A stretch of 64,000 nucleotides of DNA from Flavobacterium sp. RSP15. Its GTDB lineage: Bacteria; Bacteroidota; Bacteroidia; Flavobacteriales; Flavobacteriaceae. The DNA lies in contig NZ_RYDL01000001.1 in NCBI RefSeq assembly GCF_003968755.1, positions 372,001 through 436,000 on the forward strand. The letters run 5' to 3'. Below, piece by piece: positions 26,273 to 36,022 of the stretch; positions within the stretch are counted from its first letter, which is position 1, and every line of letters starts with the position of its first letter. A program made the translations under genes and the position numbers. Under the pieces are notes generated by a model that saw only the letters and a program-made list of their open reading frames with translations, did not search any database and was not told the DNA's origin.

Positions 26273-28540
26273 TTACTTATCTCTTGTAAACGGTATTTTT
26301 TGTCCATCAGGAATCAACATATCAAATCCCATTAGACTGTCATTAAATTCAAATTTAAGTCCCGCAAGTTTCGATGCAAACGTATTTTTTCCAGTTGGCT
26401 CCACGGAAAAGCTTGGATAATTGGTAATCAAAACATTTAACAACCCATTTTTCTCTGAAAAAACAATTTTTACAGGCGCCATTGATGTAGAAAAAGTTCC
26501 TAAATACCCATCCAGAATCACATCTTTTTCAATCAATCCTTTGTCTGCTGTCCAGGTGTTATTTGCTGTGTTGCTGTCCGGTAAAACATGATCCGGATCT
26601 AGTGTGATACTTTCGATTTCTTCCTTCGAATTGTGTTTAAAAGACCACGCTTTATTTTTTTGCCAAACTTCTACCGGCAATTGAACGCGCGTTATTTCTC
26701 CGCTTTTCGTTTTTACGTCTAAACTTACCGGCATAGCCATTTTTTCGAAGTTTTCAATCGAAATTACAACTCCTTGTTTTGGGTCGTTTTTCACGTATTT
26801 GATTGAATTAATCCCTTGGTCTAAACGCCAATTGTATTGAAACCAACCACGCCAGAACCAACTCAAATCTTCTCCAGCAACATTTTCTATTGTTCGAAAG
26901 AAATCGTCCGGTTGCGGATGTTTGTATGCCCAACGCTCAATATAAGTTTTCAAAGCCAGATCAAATCGTTCCGGCCCAAGAACTTGCTCTCTTAAAATCA
27001 CTAATCCTGAACTTGGTTTCGAATACGCCAAAAGACCTATATTAGACTCTTTCATGTTATCCGGAGAACTCATTATGGTTTCCAGATTTGGACTCGTGTA
27101 CACTTCCGCCCTTTGATGCATATCCGCACGCGGCTCTTTATATTCCCCATTATTAAAATCTACTGAACTCAATGAATTAATAAAAGTATTAAAACCCTCA
27201 TCCATCCAAGCGAACAGTCTTTCATTGGAACCCACAATCATAGGAAACCAAATGTGTCCGAATTCATGATCTGTAACACCCCATAAATCTGCTCCTTTTG
27301 ACTCCCAGCTACAAAAAACAATTCCAGGATATTCCATTCCGCCTTCATTTCCGGCAACATTTGTAGCCGCTGGATACGGATATTCTAACCATCTTTTTGA
27401 ATAATTTTCTATAGTAGCCTTTGTATATTCTGTGGAACGTCCCCATGCGGCATCTCCGGCACTTTCTATCGGATAAACGGAAATTGCCAATGATTTTTTA
27501 CCGCTAGGTAAATTGATTTTTGCTGCGTCTAAAATAAATGCTGCTGAAGAGGACCAAGAGAAATCACGGGCATTTGTGATTTTGTAATTCCACGTTTTAG
27601 TAGTTGCAGTAATCATTTTTGATGAATTTTTAACTTCGGCAGCAGTACGGATAAAAACTGTTTTATCACTTTGTTTTGCTTGCGCTAAACGCTTTTGCTC
27701 TTCGGTAGAATAGACTGTGGCAGAATTCAGTAAATCGCCGGAAGCCACCACAATATGATTGGATGGTGCTGTAATACTGACATCAAAATCACCATATTCT
27801 AAATAAAATTCCGACGCTCCAAGATACGGATTCGTATTCCAGCCTCGTACATCATCATACACACACATACGCGGATACCACTGTGCTATGGTAAAAATTT
27901 TTCCATTTTTAGTTTCTAAAACTCCCATTCTGTCTGACCCTTCAAAAGGAGCTATAAACGAAAAGTCGATTTTTATTTTAACTGAACCGCCTTTGGCATT
28001 TAATACTTGCGGGAGAAATACCTGCATTCTAGTATCCGTAATAATGTACTTAACTTCTACTTCAGTAGATTTTCCTTTTACAGTAGTAATTACTTTGACT
28101 GATTTTATTTTATGTCCGCCATCAAAAATTTGGCCTTGAGCCCCATTTCTACTTCCTGTAATTGGGACAACTGCATTTCCTCGGGAATCCGCTTTGAATA
28201 AATTCTGGTCTACATTCATCCAAACGAAAGCCATTTTATCCGGACTGTTGTTCGTATAGGTGATGATTCCTGTGCCAGAAATTTCGTTGTTTTTTTCATC
28301 CAGTTTTGCCGTTAATTTATAATCAGCGCTATTTTGCCAATATTCAGCTCCAGGCTGACCACTCGCAGATCGTGCACTTGTTCCGTTTTTGGAATAAAAA
28401 AACGGAGCAAAAGCATCGTGATAATCGTAGTTAGAAACTGCATTACCGGATGCATTTGCTGGGGTTTGCTGTGCCCAAATAGATGTAAATCCCAATAATA
28501 AAGCCAAATGCAGCATGACTCCGAGGCGAATTTTTTTCAT
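26273..28540 (-). CDS. M1 family metallopeptidase, exported
   Basis: A 755-residue zinc aminopeptidase-type enzyme. A signal peptide ([18 protein letters not shown], cut near A-Q-Q) leads it to the periplasm or surface. The zinc site H-E-F-G-H at about residue 424 is followed by W-M-D-E-G-F-N-T-F with the third ligand Glu. The substrate-binding G-x-M-E-N motif is replaced by N-E-G-G-M-E-Y, as in many Bacteroidota M1 proteins. The gene is alone on its strand with a shared terminator downstream. Confidence 0.93.
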   Translation of the reverse strand: MKKIRLGVMLHLALLLGFTSIWAQQTPANASGNAVSNYDYHDAFAPFFYSKNGTSARSASGQPGAEYWQNSADYKLTAKLDEKNNEISGTGIITYTNNSPDKMAFVWMNVDQNLFKADSRGNAVVPITGSRNGAQGQIFDGGHKIKSVKVITTVKGKSTEVEVKYIITDTRMQVFLPQVLNAKGGSVKIKIDFSFIAPFEGSDRMGVLETKNGKIFTIAQWYPRMCVYDDVRGWNTNPYLGASEFYLEYGDFDVSITAPSNHIVVASGDLLNSATVYSTEEQKRLAQAKQSDKTVFIRTAAEVKNSSKMITATTKTWNYKITNARDFSWSSSAAFILDAAKINLPSGKKSLAISVYPIESAGDAAWGRSTEYTKATIENYSKRWLEYPYPAATNVAGNEGGMEYPGIVFCSWESKGADLWGVTDHEFGHIWFPMIVGSNERLFAWMDEGFNTFINSLSSVDFNNGEYKEPRADMHQRAEVYTSPNLETIMSSPDNMKESNIGLLAYSKPSSGLVILREQVLGPERFDLALKTYIERWAYKHPQPDDFFRTIENVAGEDLSWFWRGWFQYNWRLDQGINSIKYVKNDPKQGVVISIENFEKMAMPVSLDVKTKSGEITRVQLPVEVWQKNKAWSFKHNSKEEIESITLDPDHVLPDSNTANNTWTADKGLIEKDVILDGYLGTFSTSMAPVKIVFSEKNGLLNVLITNYPSFSVEPTGKNTFASKLAGLKFEFNDSLMGFDMLIPDGQKIPFTRDK

Positions 28541-28713
28541 TTTCTAATTGTTTATATCACAAATTAATGAAAAAAAAGAGGATTATGAACTATTGAGATC
28601 GAATTGATTCCATTTTAAATCAATAAAATCATGCATAAAGCGTATCAGAATTAAAAATTATAAAATATATTTACCCCAGAAAACCATTTTTAAAGTAATC
28701 CGGAAAAATAATT

Positions 28714-29565
28714 TTGACAACTCTAATTAAAAACTCGAATCTCACTGCCGAAATTAAACATTTTGGAGCTGAATTAATTTCTTTAAAAACAAACCACGAT
28801 AGAGAATACATCTGGGAAGGAAATCCGGTATTTTGGGGCAAGCACGCTCCTGTTTTATTCCCAATTGTTGGGACTTTAAAAAATAATTCCTTTCACTGTA
28901 ATGCAATGGAATATTATTTATCGCGACACGGTTTTGCCAGAAATATGGAGTTTGAATTGATTAATGCAACAGAAAACAGTGCTGTTTTCTCCTTACACTC
29001 TTCTGAAGAAACTTTAAAAGCATATCCGTTTGACTTTGAATTGCAAATCATTTACACATTACACGGGCATAATTTATCGATTGCATATAAAGTAATCAAC
29101 AACGGAAAAACTGCAATGCCGTTTGCTATTGGCGCACATCCTGCTTTTGCTTTGCCAAATCAATTCGAGAGTTATGCTATTGCTTTTGAAAAAGAAGAAC
29201 CATTGAAATATCATCTTTTGGAGGATGATTTAATTTCAAATAAAACGAAGAAATTAGACGTTCATAATAAATATATTCCGCTGACATATGAGTTGTTTAA
29301 AAACGATGCTTTGATTTTCAAAACATTAAAATCCAATTCGTTGACTATTTTAGAAAATAAAAATCCAATCCTAAAAATACATTTTGATGATTTTCCAAGC
29401 TTAGGAATTTGGACCAAAATAGATGCGGCATTTATTTGTATTGAACCTTGGTTTGGTTATTCTGATACCATTGAAAGTTCCGGAAATCTATTTGAAAAAG
29501 AAGGCATTCAAATTCTAGAACCCAAGGAAACGTTCCGATCAAAATACAGTATCGAAATACTTTAA
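28714..29565 (+). CDS. Aldose 1-epimerase family protein
   Basis: A 283-residue galactose mutarotase-like beta-sandwich protein of the LACX/YeaD type. Visible are F-G-A-E-L-I-S-L near the start, A-P-V-L-F-P-I-V-G, the catalytic region I-G-A-H-P-A-F (His), and C-I-E-P-W-F-G-Y towards the end. The frame begins with TTG at 28714 and no ATG occurs before conserved sequence, so TTG is the probable start. Ten bases separate its stop from the next GNAT gene, so both form a small operon. Confidence 0.87.
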   Translation: MTTLIKNSNLTAEIKHFGAELISLKTNHDREYIWEGNPVFWGKHAPVLFPIVGTLKNNSFHCNAMEYYLSRHGFARNMEFELINATENSAVFSLHSSEETLKAYPFDFELQIIYTLHGHNLSIAYKVINNGKTAMPFAIGAHPAFALPNQFESYAIAFEKEEPLKYHLLEDDLISNKTKKLDVHNKYIPLTYELFKNDALIFKTLKSNSLTILENKNPILKIHFDDFPSLGIWTKIDAAFICIEPWFGYSDTIESSGNLFEKEGIQILEPKETFRSKYSIEIL

Positions 29566-29575
29566 TTACCAAGTT

Positions 29576-30127
29576 ATGTTAGCTATAAATTTCAGTCCAT
29601 TTCCTGAATTAGAAACCGAACGCTTGCTTTTGAGAAGAGTAAACACAAATGACATTAAAGAAATATTCGAATTGCGATCCAATCCGGAAACTATGAAATA
29701 TATTCCAAGACCTTTGATAAAAACAAACGAAGATGCCTTGGAATACATTGCAATGATTGATAGTAAAATAGATAATAACGAAGGTATTAATTGGGCAATT
29801 ACGTTGAAAGACAACCCCAAACTTATTGGAGTTATTGGTCATTACAGCATAAAACCCGAACATTATCGTGCCGAAATTGGCTATATATTATTACCTGAAT
29901 ATCATGGAAAAGGAATTGTATCTGAAGCAGTAAAAGAAGCTGTTAATTATGGTTTTCAATTCATGAAATTACATAGCATTGAAGCTATGATTGATCCAGA
30001 TAACGATGCATCTGCAAAAGTTTTAGAAAAAAATGGGTTTGTCAGAGAAGGATATTTAAAAGAAAATGAATTTTATGAGGGACATTTTTTTGATACTGTA
30101 ATTTATTCTCTTTTGAACAAATACTAA
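29576..30127 (+). CDS. GNAT N-acetyltransferase, RimJ/RimL type
   Basis: A 183-residue acetyltransferase. The opening E-T-E-R-L-L-L-R-R-V is the hallmark of the RimJ/RimL group, and A-E-I-G-Y-I-L-L-P-E-Y-H-G-K-G-I-V-S-E-A contains motif A (x-x-G-K-G). The C-terminal N-x-A-S-A-K-V-L-E-K-N-G-F is also typical. Such enzymes acetylate protein N-termini or small molecules; the substrate is unknown. It is translated just after the epimerase-like gene. Confidence 0.88.
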   Translation: MLAINFSPFPELETERLLLRRVNTNDIKEIFELRSNPETMKYIPRPLIKTNEDALEYIAMIDSKIDNNEGINWAITLKDNPKLIGVIGHYSIKPEHYRAEIGYILLPEYHGKGIVSEAVKEAVNYGFQFMKLHSIEAMIDPDNDASAKVLEKNGFVREGYLKENEFYEGHFFDTVIYSLLNKY

Positions 30128-30266
30128 TTTTACATCCTTTTTATTTAAATTTTAGTTGCGTGACCAATATAAATTAAAAACATAAAAACCTTACAGATAA
30201 ATATTTTACATTTGTATTTGATTTTCCCCAATAAGCCATTGGTCTAAGTAATAGAAAACACTTTTT

Positions 30267-30818
30267 ATGAAAAAATTATTTATTGTTTCTTCTCTTCTTT
30301 TCTGTATTGTATCCCATGGTCAAACGTATGTAAAAGCAAATGCTGTAACTACTTTATTTACCATTCCTAATGTAGGTATTGAAACTAGTATTGGAAAAAA
30401 ATCTACTTTTCAATTTGATATTACAGCCTCATTCTGGAAATCAATAAATGGCAATCCCAGCCAATTTTTTATTTTTATACCGGAATATCGCTATCATTTT
30501 AAAGAAAAATTCAATGGCTTTTATGTTGGAGCCCATTTAGGAGCAACGGTATATAATTTTCAAAAGTGGAATTATTTTAATACCGATATGTATGAAAAAG
30601 GCATCGGGTACATGGCTGGTGCGACAATAGGATATCAAAAAAAGATTAAGAACCGTTTTCTTTTGGATTTTTTTATAGGGGGAGGAAATCATCAAGGATT
30701 TTATAAAGGGTACCTAATTAGCACAAATAAACGTGTTGATGGTGCCAAAAATTATAATAAAAGTGGCGAATGGTTGCCATATCGCGGTGGCATTATGGTT
30801 TCCTATAAGTTAAACTAG
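30267..30818 (+). CDS. DUF3575 outer-membrane-type protein
   Basis: A 183-residue exported protein with a signal peptide (M-K-K-L-F-I-V-S-S-L-L-F-C-I-V, cut after H-G-Q) and alternating beta strands typical of a small outer-membrane barrel: F-I-P-E-Y-R-Y-H-F, G-F-Y-V-G-A-H-L-G-A, G-A-T-I-G-Y-Q. It fits the DUF3575 family. TACATTTG at 30207-30214 is a possible -7 box. The gene ends only two bases from the convergent VF530 gene. Function unknown. Confidence 0.82.
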   Translation: MKKLFIVSSLLFCIVSHGQTYVKANAVTTLFTIPNVGIETSIGKKSTFQFDITASFWKSINGNPSQFFIFIPEYRYHFKEKFNGFYVGAHLGATVYNFQKWNYFNTDMYEKGIGYMAGATIGYQKKIKNRFLLDFFIGGGNHQGFYKGYLISTNKRVDGAKNYNKSGEWLPYRGGIMVSYKLN

Positions 30819-30820
30819 AT

Positions 30821-31051
30821 TTATTTGAGTAATTTAGCTTCTGATTTTATATACAAATCTTCCACTTGTTTTCTTGCCCAATCTGTTTTTCGTAAAAAAG
30901 TCAAACTGGATTTTACACTTGGTTTATCTGTAAAGCATTTTACTTTAATGAGTTCCCCCAAAGTATCAAATCCGTAATGATCCACTAGCTGCTCTACTAT
31001 TTTTTGGAGTGTAATTCCGTGAAGCGGATCTTTCGATTTTAAGTGTTCCAT
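30821..31051 (-). CDS. VF530 (DUF2132) small DNA-binding protein
   Basis: A 76-residue protein that spans the VF530 family: D-P-L-H-G-I-T-L near the start, H-Y-G-F-D-T-L-G in the middle and P-S-V-K-S-S-L-T-F-L-R-K-T-D-W-A-R near the end. The family has a helical fold reported as double-stranded DNA binding. No partner genes are evident; it stands alone between two plus-strand genes. Confidence 0.9.
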   Translation of the reverse strand: MEHLKSKDPLHGITLQKIVEQLVDHYGFDTLGELIKVKCFTDKPSVKSSLTFLRKTDWARKQVEDLYIKSEAKLLK

Positions 31052-31100
31052 TTTGCAAAGATATTAAAATCACAAATACTTTTTTTTAAAATTGATTCAA

Positions 31101-31586
31101 ATGAAAAAATTTCTCTCACTACTTGCGCTACTATTTTTAAATATCAGTTTTGGACAAAGTACCGCCACAACCTATTACTTTATTCGTCATGCCGAGAAAG
31201 TAGATAATTCTCAAAATCCAAATTTATCTGAAAAAGGGTTGAAAAGAGCTGAAAAATGGAATACAATATTCTCAGAAATTAGTTTGGATGAAATCTATTC
31301 AACGGATTACAAAAGAACTTTACAAACTGCAAGTCCAACCGCGACAACAAAGAAGATGAAGGTTAAGCTGTATGATCCTAAATATATACCTATTGAAGTT
31401 TTCAAAAAAGAAGCGATAGGAAAAAAAATTTTAATTGTGGGACATAGTAACACAATACCAAAATTTGTCAATCAAATGATAAATCAAAACTCATTTACTG
31501 ACATTCAAGATAAAACTTTTGGTAATCTTTATATCGTAACTATGGTTGATGAAGCAATCACATTCCAATTGCTGAAATTGGACTAA
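31101..31586 (+). CDS. Exported histidine phosphatase (SixA-like)
   Basis: A 161-residue protein of the histidine phosphatase superfamily with a signal peptide (M-K-K-F-L-S-L-L-A-L-L-F-L-N-I-S-F-G-Q). The catalytic R-H-A-E-K motif follows at about residue 32 as Y-F-I-R-H-A-E-K, and the second histidine is in I-V-G-H-S-N-T. Export makes it a periplasmic phosphatase rather than a SixA phosphohistidine phosphatase. The ATG at 31101 is favoured over a TTG nine bases before. Confidence 0.87.
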   Translation: MKKFLSLLALLFLNISFGQSTATTYYFIRHAEKVDNSQNPNLSEKGLKRAEKWNTIFSEISLDEIYSTDYKRTLQTASPTATTKKMKVKLYDPKYIPIEVFKKEAIGKKILIVGHSNTIPKFVNQMINQNSFTDIQDKTFGNLYIVTMVDEAITFQLLKLD

Positions 31587-31590
31587 ATAA

Positions 31591-31620
31591 TTGCTAAACC
31601 TTTAATTTTTGTTACCTTTG
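31591..31620 (+). promoter_or_regulatory. Canonical Bacteroidota promoter of smpB
   Basis: TTG at 31591-31593 and TACCTTTG at 31613-31620, separated by 19 bases, match the TTG-N19-TAnnTTTG consensus. Only six bases lie between the box and the smpB ATG at 31627, so the message would be leaderless or nearly so. Confidence 0.8.
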
Positions 31621-31626
31621 CACGCT

Positions 31627-32079
31627 ATGTTAAAAACAATAAATATATTCAATAAGAGAGCCCGATTTGACTATGAAATAATCGAAACCTTCAATGCAGG
31701 AATTGTTTTGGCTGGAACGGAAATCAAATCCATTAGATTAGGAAAAGCAAACATCACAGAAAGTTTTTGTGAATTTAGCAATAACGAACTTTTTGCGATA
31801 AACACCTATATTGAAGAATATACTTTTGGTAATCAGTTCAACCACAAGGCAAGAAGCGAGCGCAAATTACTTTTAAAAAAAAAGGAATTAAAAGGTTTGC
31901 TGAAAAGTGTTCAAGCAAAAGGATTGACAATAGTTCCTTTGAAATTGTTTACCAATGAAAAAGGACTGGCCAAACTCCAAATTGGTCTTTGTAAAGGGAA
32001 GAAAACCTATGACAAACGCGAATCTCTCAAAGAACAAGATACCAAACGTGACTTAGACCGAATCAAAAAATCATTTTAA
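31627..32079 (+). CDS. smpB: SsrA-binding protein SmpB
   Basis: Brings tmRNA to stalled ribosomes for trans-translation. The 150 residues contain the family marks: N-K-R-A-R-F-D-Y-E-I near the start, L-A-G-T-E-I-K-S-I-R, the H-K-A-R-S-E-R-K-L-L-L helix, and the basic C-terminal tail L-K-E-Q-D-T-K-R-D-L-D-R. The ATG at 31627 directly follows a strong promoter; a start 18 bases upstream would lie within the promoter box and is excluded. Confidence 0.97.
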   Translation: MLKTINIFNKRARFDYEIIETFNAGIVLAGTEIKSIRLGKANITESFCEFSNNELFAINTYIEEYTFGNQFNHKARSERKLLLKKKELKGLLKSVQAKGLTIVPLKLFTNEKGLAKLQIGLCKGKKTYDKRESLKEQDTKRDLDRIKKSF

Positions 32080-32162
32080 ATTGAAAAAAAGATGTATTAA
32101 TTAATTACTTTTTATTTAAATAAATGACTATATTTGTCAAGACAATTTAAATCATTTTTTAA

Positions 32163-33212
32163 ATGAAAACACTACTCAAAAACGCAAGAGAACAAAAAGG
32201 ACTCAAAACCAGAGAAGTCGCACAACTTTTAGCAATTGATCAAGCCTTAATCAGTAAGTTTGAAAGTGGAACTAGAAAACCTACAAGAGACCAAGTCGTA
32301 AAATTAGCATCTTTACTAGAAATAGATTTAGAAACAATCATGGTCGCCTGGCTTAAAGAAAAAATTATTTATGAAATTGGTCAGGATGAATTTGCTCTAA
32401 AAGCATTATTGGTTGCAGAGCAAGAAATTAGGTATCAAAGCAAACCAATAAAGAAAAAATTATCGGTAACTCTTCAGAAAATTTTAGATGAAATAGATAC
32501 TTTGAAGATACAACTGGATGGGTTTCGCCAATTTGACAGCTATCGTATTGCACAAGCATTAGAGCTAGAATATACGTTTGAAAGTAATCGCATCGAGGGA
32601 AACACAATGACTTTACGCGAAACGGATTTAGTTATCAATGAAGGTTTGACGATTTCTGGAAAAAGTATGCGGGAACATCTGGAAGTCATTAATCATCAGG
32701 AAGCCATCGCTTATATCAAAGATTTAATGCAGAAAAATACTGCTATAAAGGAACGAGAAGTGCTTTCTATCCACAATCTTATTTTGAGAGGAATTCAACC
32801 CGAAGATGCAGGTCGGTATAGAAAAGTCCAGGTGATGATTCAAGGAAGCAATTACGTGCCTCCACAACCTTTTTTAGTCACCAAAGCAATGGAAGATTTT
32901 TTTATTTGGTATGAAACTAATAAATCAACCTTACATCCGATAATTTTAGCTGCTGAAATGCATGAACGCATGGTTACTATTCATCCATTTATTGATGGAA
33001 ATGGCAGGACTTCGCGCTTAATCATGAACTTGGTTTTATTGCAGCATGGTTACATAATTGCCAATATAAAAGGGGATTATGAAAATAGAATGCGCTATTA
33101 TCAAACACTTGAAACTGCACAAACTAAAAACAACAAAGAAGATTTTTTGTTATTCATTGCTCAAATAGAAAAAGAAAGTTTAGAGCGGTATCTAACCATT
33201 ATTGGTCAATAA
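32163..33212 (+). CDS. HTH-Fic fusion protein (putative AMP-transferase)
   Basis: A 349-residue protein. Residues 1-60 form an XRE-type helix-turn-helix (T-R-E-V-A-Q-L-L, then Q-A-L-I-S-K-F-E-S-G). A Fic domain follows, with the catalytic H-P-F-I-D-G-N-G-R-T-S-R at 274-285. The inhibitory motif S-x-x-x-E-G is at 141-146 (S-N-R-I-E-G), placing it among Fic proteins with an N-terminal inhibitory helix. Fic enzymes usually attach AMP to a Ser/Thr/Tyr hydroxyl; the target is unknown. The HTH suggests self-regulation. TATATTTG at 32129-32136 is a possible -7 box. Confidence 0.92.
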   Translation: MKTLLKNAREQKGLKTREVAQLLAIDQALISKFESGTRKPTRDQVVKLASLLEIDLETIMVAWLKEKIIYEIGQDEFALKALLVAEQEIRYQSKPIKKKLSVTLQKILDEIDTLKIQLDGFRQFDSYRIAQALELEYTFESNRIEGNTMTLRETDLVINEGLTISGKSMREHLEVINHQEAIAYIKDLMQKNTAIKEREVLSIHNLILRGIQPEDAGRYRKVQVMIQGSNYVPPQPFLVTKAMEDFFIWYETNKSTLHPIILAAEMHERMVTIHPFIDGNGRTSRLIMNLVLLQHGYIIANIKGDYENRMRYYQTLETAQTKNNKEDFLLFIAQIEKESLERYLTIIGQ

Positions 33213-33227
33213 AATTCATCTTCTGCT

Positions 33228-33246
33228 CCCTTCCCCTTGGGAAGGG
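33228..33246. repeat. GC-rich palindrome between the Fic and pcm genes
   Basis: CCCTTCCC (33228-33235) and GGGAAGGG (33239-33246) form an 8-bp stem with a three-base loop; TTGGGGATGGGAT follows. It is GC-rich in an AT-rich setting and related to the element at 820-935. It lies between convergent genes and may help stop transcription. Confidence 0.7.
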
Positions 33247-33260
33247 TTGGGGATGGGATT

Positions 33261-33902
33261 TTAATTTTTATCTTCTAATAAAGGAACAAATCGAAACTCC
33301 CCAAACTCATGTTTCTCAAATTGAGTTTCATTTTTTCTGATTAATAAGGTCATAATCTGCACCTCTGTACCTAGTGGAATAACAAGCCTTCCTCCTATTT
33401 TGAGTTGCGCCATCAACGGTTGCGGAATAAACGGAGCGCCTGCAGTTACTATAATACTATCAAAAGGAGCGTAATTTGGTAATCCTTTGTATCCATCTCC
33501 AAAAGAGAGATATTTGGGCCTAATATTCAGTTTTGGAAATAAAAGTGAGGTTTGCTTAAACAATTCTTTCTGTCTTTCTACACTAAATACTTTGGCACCT
33601 AAAAGGCATAGAACAGCTGTTTGATACCCTGAACCTGTTCCTATTTCTAAAATTTTGTGTTCTTTTTTGACTTCTAACAATTGGGATTGAAAAGCAACAG
33701 TGTACGGTTGCGATATCGTTTGGCCTGCAGCAATAGGAAATGCTTTGTCTTGATAGGCATAATCTTCAAAACTGGAATTTAAAAATAAATGTCTTGGAAT
33801 CTTTTTTATCGCCTCCAAAACACTTTTATCAGTAATCCCTTTTTGCTCTAAAACGCTTACTAATTGATTCCGAAGTCCTTGATGTTTACCTGTGTCTTTC
33901 AA
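33261..33902 (-). CDS. pcm: Protein-L-isoaspartate O-methyltransferase
   Basis: Repairs isoaspartyl residues in aged proteins by methylation with S-adenosylmethionine. The 213-residue protein has I-P-R-H-L-F near the N-terminus, D-K-A-F-P-I-A-A-G-Q-T-I-S-Q-P-Y (substrate pocket) and the SAM motif L-E-I-G-T-G-S-G-Y-Q. The frame starts with TTG at 33902; no ATG occurs before the conserved sequence, so TTG is the likely start. Confidence 0.94.
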   Translation of the reverse strand: MKDTGKHQGLRNQLVSVLEQKGITDKSVLEAIKKIPRHLFLNSSFEDYAYQDKAFPIAAGQTISQPYTVAFQSQLLEVKKEHKILEIGTGSGYQTAVLCLLGAKVFSVERQKELFKQTSLLFPKLNIRPKYLSFGDGYKGLPNYAPFDSIIVTAGAPFIPQPLMAQLKIGGRLVIPLGTEVQIMTLLIRKNETQFEKHEFGEFRFVPLLEDKN

Positions 33903-34046
33903 AGTTTATTATTTTATTTTGGTAAAAATAGAAAACAATTTCTGAATTCAAATGTTGGATTTTAAATTTTAAATTAACTAAAGAATTGTCCAGCATCAAT
34001 AATAGATTAATCATTTTATTGCTATTTTTGTAAAAATTACATCATT

Positions 34047-35012
34047 ATGCTGAAAATTGGAGTATTAGGTGCTGGCCATCTAGGAAAAATACATTTGCGT
34101 TTATTACAACAATCTAAAAAATATGAATTAGTGGGATTTTATGATCCAAATCAAGAGAACGCCGAAAAGGTTTCTAAAGAATTTGGATACAAACATTTTA
34201 GCACAATTGCCACCCTTATTCATGCCGTTGATGTAATCGATATTGTTACCCCAACTCTTTCTCACTACAAATGTGCCAAAGTAGCCATCAAATCCGGTAA
34301 GCATGTTTTTATTGAAAAACCTATTTCAAATACGGTCGAAGAGGCCGAAGAAATTATCGCTTTATCAAAAGAATATAATGTTAAAGGTCAGGTGGGGCAT
34401 GTGGAACGTTTCAATCCAGCATTCATCGCTACCAAAAACATGATCGAAAACCCTATGTTTATTGAATCGCATCGTCTGGCTGAATTCAATCCTCGCGGAA
34501 CTGATGTTCCTGTAGTCTTAGATTTGATGATTCATGATATTGATGCCATTTTGAGTGTTGTACAATCAAAAGTAAAAAATATTAGTGCAAGTGGCGTTTC
34601 AGTTATCAGTGACACACCCGATATTGCTAATGCAAGAATCGAATTCGAAAACGGTTGTGTTGCTAATTTAACAGCTAGCCGAATTTCGATGAAAAACATG
34701 CGAAAATCTCGTTTTTTCCAGAAAGACGCCTACATCTCAGTAGATTTCTTAGAAAAGAAATGCGAGGTTGTAAAAATGAAAGATGCTCCGGAAGTTCCAG
34801 GCGATTTTGACATGATTTTACAAAATGCGGAAGGTGTAAAAAAACAAATCTACTTTTCCAATCCAGATGTAGAACAAAACAATGCTATTCTGGATGAACT
34901 GGAATCATTTGCAGATGCTATCAATACTAACTCAACTCCAGTGGTTACTTTAGAACAAGCAACAGAAGCACTTCGTGTAGCCTATCAAATCATAGATTGT
35001 TTTAAGAGATAA
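34047..35012 (+). CDS. Gfo/Idh/MocA family oxidoreductase
   Basis: A 321-residue NAD(P)-dependent dehydrogenase. The Rossmann loop G-V-L-G-A-G-H-L-G-K-I-H begins at residue 4, E-K-P-I-S near 90 is the family hallmark, and G-H-V-E-R-F-N-P-A-F holds the probable catalytic region. TATTTTTG at 34023-34030 is a plausible -7 box. It is followed after 43 bp by a hydroxyacyl-CoA dehydrogenase gene in the same direction. The sugar or inositol substrate cannot be told. Confidence 0.9.
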   Translation: MLKIGVLGAGHLGKIHLRLLQQSKKYELVGFYDPNQENAEKVSKEFGYKHFSTIATLIHAVDVIDIVTPTLSHYKCAKVAIKSGKHVFIEKPISNTVEEAEEIIALSKEYNVKGQVGHVERFNPAFIATKNMIENPMFIESHRLAEFNPRGTDVPVVLDLMIHDIDAILSVVQSKVKNISASGVSVISDTPDIANARIEFENGCVANLTASRISMKNMRKSRFFQKDAYISVDFLEKKCEVVKMKDAPEVPGDFDMILQNAEGVKKQIYFSNPDVEQNNAILDELESFADAINTNSTPVVTLEQATEALRVAYQIIDCFKR

Positions 35013-35055
35013 TTTTTAATCTTAAACTCTAAAATATTTAAATCCAACATAAATA

Positions 35056-35943
35056 ATGAAAACAATAGCCGTAATTGGAGCAGGAACAATGGGCAATGGA
35101 ATTGCACACACCTTTGCACAAAGTGGTTTTACCGTAAAATTAATAGATGTTTCAGAACAATCATTGGATAAAGGAATGGCAACTATCGCCGCTAATTTAG
35201 ACCGAATGATTGCAAAAGGAAGTATCAGCCAAGAAGACAAGGCAAAGACGATTACTAACATCATAACCTATACGGATATCAAAGATGGCGTTGTAGGGGT
35301 TGATTTAGTGATTGAAGCGGCCACTGAAAATGTAGCTTTAAAACTGAATATCTTCAAGCAATTAAACGAAGCTTGTTCTCATAATACAATTTTGGCAACT
35401 AATACTTCTTCTATCTCAATTACTCAAATTGGAGCCGTTGTGGCGCATCCGGAACGCGTTATCGGTATGCACTTTATGAATCCGGTGCCAATAATGAAAC
35501 TAGTGGAAATTATTCGTGGTTATAATACTTCTGATGAAGTGACAAAAATCATCATGAATCTTTCCGAGAAGTTAGGAAAAACGCCTGTTGAAGTCAACGA
35601 TTATCCTGGTTTTGTTGCCAATAGAATCTTGATGCCCATGATTAACGAAGCTGTCGAAACTTTATACAACAAAGTGGCTGGTGTTTATGAAATTGACACG
35701 GTGATGAAACTTGGAATGGGACACCCTATGGGACCTTTGCAACTAGCAGATTTTATTGGTCTTGATGTGTGTTTAGCCATTTTGAACGTGATGTACGACG
35801 GTTTTAAAAACCCAAAATATGCACCTTGTCCGTTATTGGTAAATATGGTTCGTGCCGGAAAAATGGGTGTGAAATCAGGGGAAGGTTTTTACGATTATTC
35901 TGAAAGCAAAAAAGCCGAGAAGATTTCTAAACAATTTATATAG
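35056..35943 (+). CDS. 3-hydroxybutyryl-CoA dehydrogenase
   Basis: A 295-residue NAD-dependent 3-hydroxyacyl-CoA dehydrogenase. It has the G-A-G-T-M-G-N-G-I-A-H loop at the start, the catalytic H-F-M-N-P-V-P motif, N-D-Y-P-G-F-V-A-N-R linking the domains, and G-M-G-H-P-M-G-P-L-Q-L-A-D. The length fits stand-alone enzymes of the Hbd/PaaH type, which interconvert acetoacetyl-CoA and 3-hydroxybutyryl-CoA. No other fatty acid or aromatic degradation gene is nearby. Confidence 0.94.
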   Translation: MKTIAVIGAGTMGNGIAHTFAQSGFTVKLIDVSEQSLDKGMATIAANLDRMIAKGSISQEDKAKTITNIITYTDIKDGVVGVDLVIEAATENVALKLNIFKQLNEACSHNTILATNTSSISITQIGAVVAHPERVIGMHFMNPVPIMKLVEIIRGYNTSDEVTKIIMNLSEKLGKTPVEVNDYPGFVANRILMPMINEAVETLYNKVAGVYEIDTVMKLGMGHPMGPLQLADFIGLDVCLAILNVMYDGFKNPKYAPCPLLVNMVRAGKMGVKSGEGFYDYSESKKAEKISKQFI

Positions 35944-36022
35944 TTGTACTATTTAAAAATTGAGGGCCTAAAGTTAATACCTTTAAATTCTCAGATTTTC
36001 ACTTTTCACTTTTTATATTATT

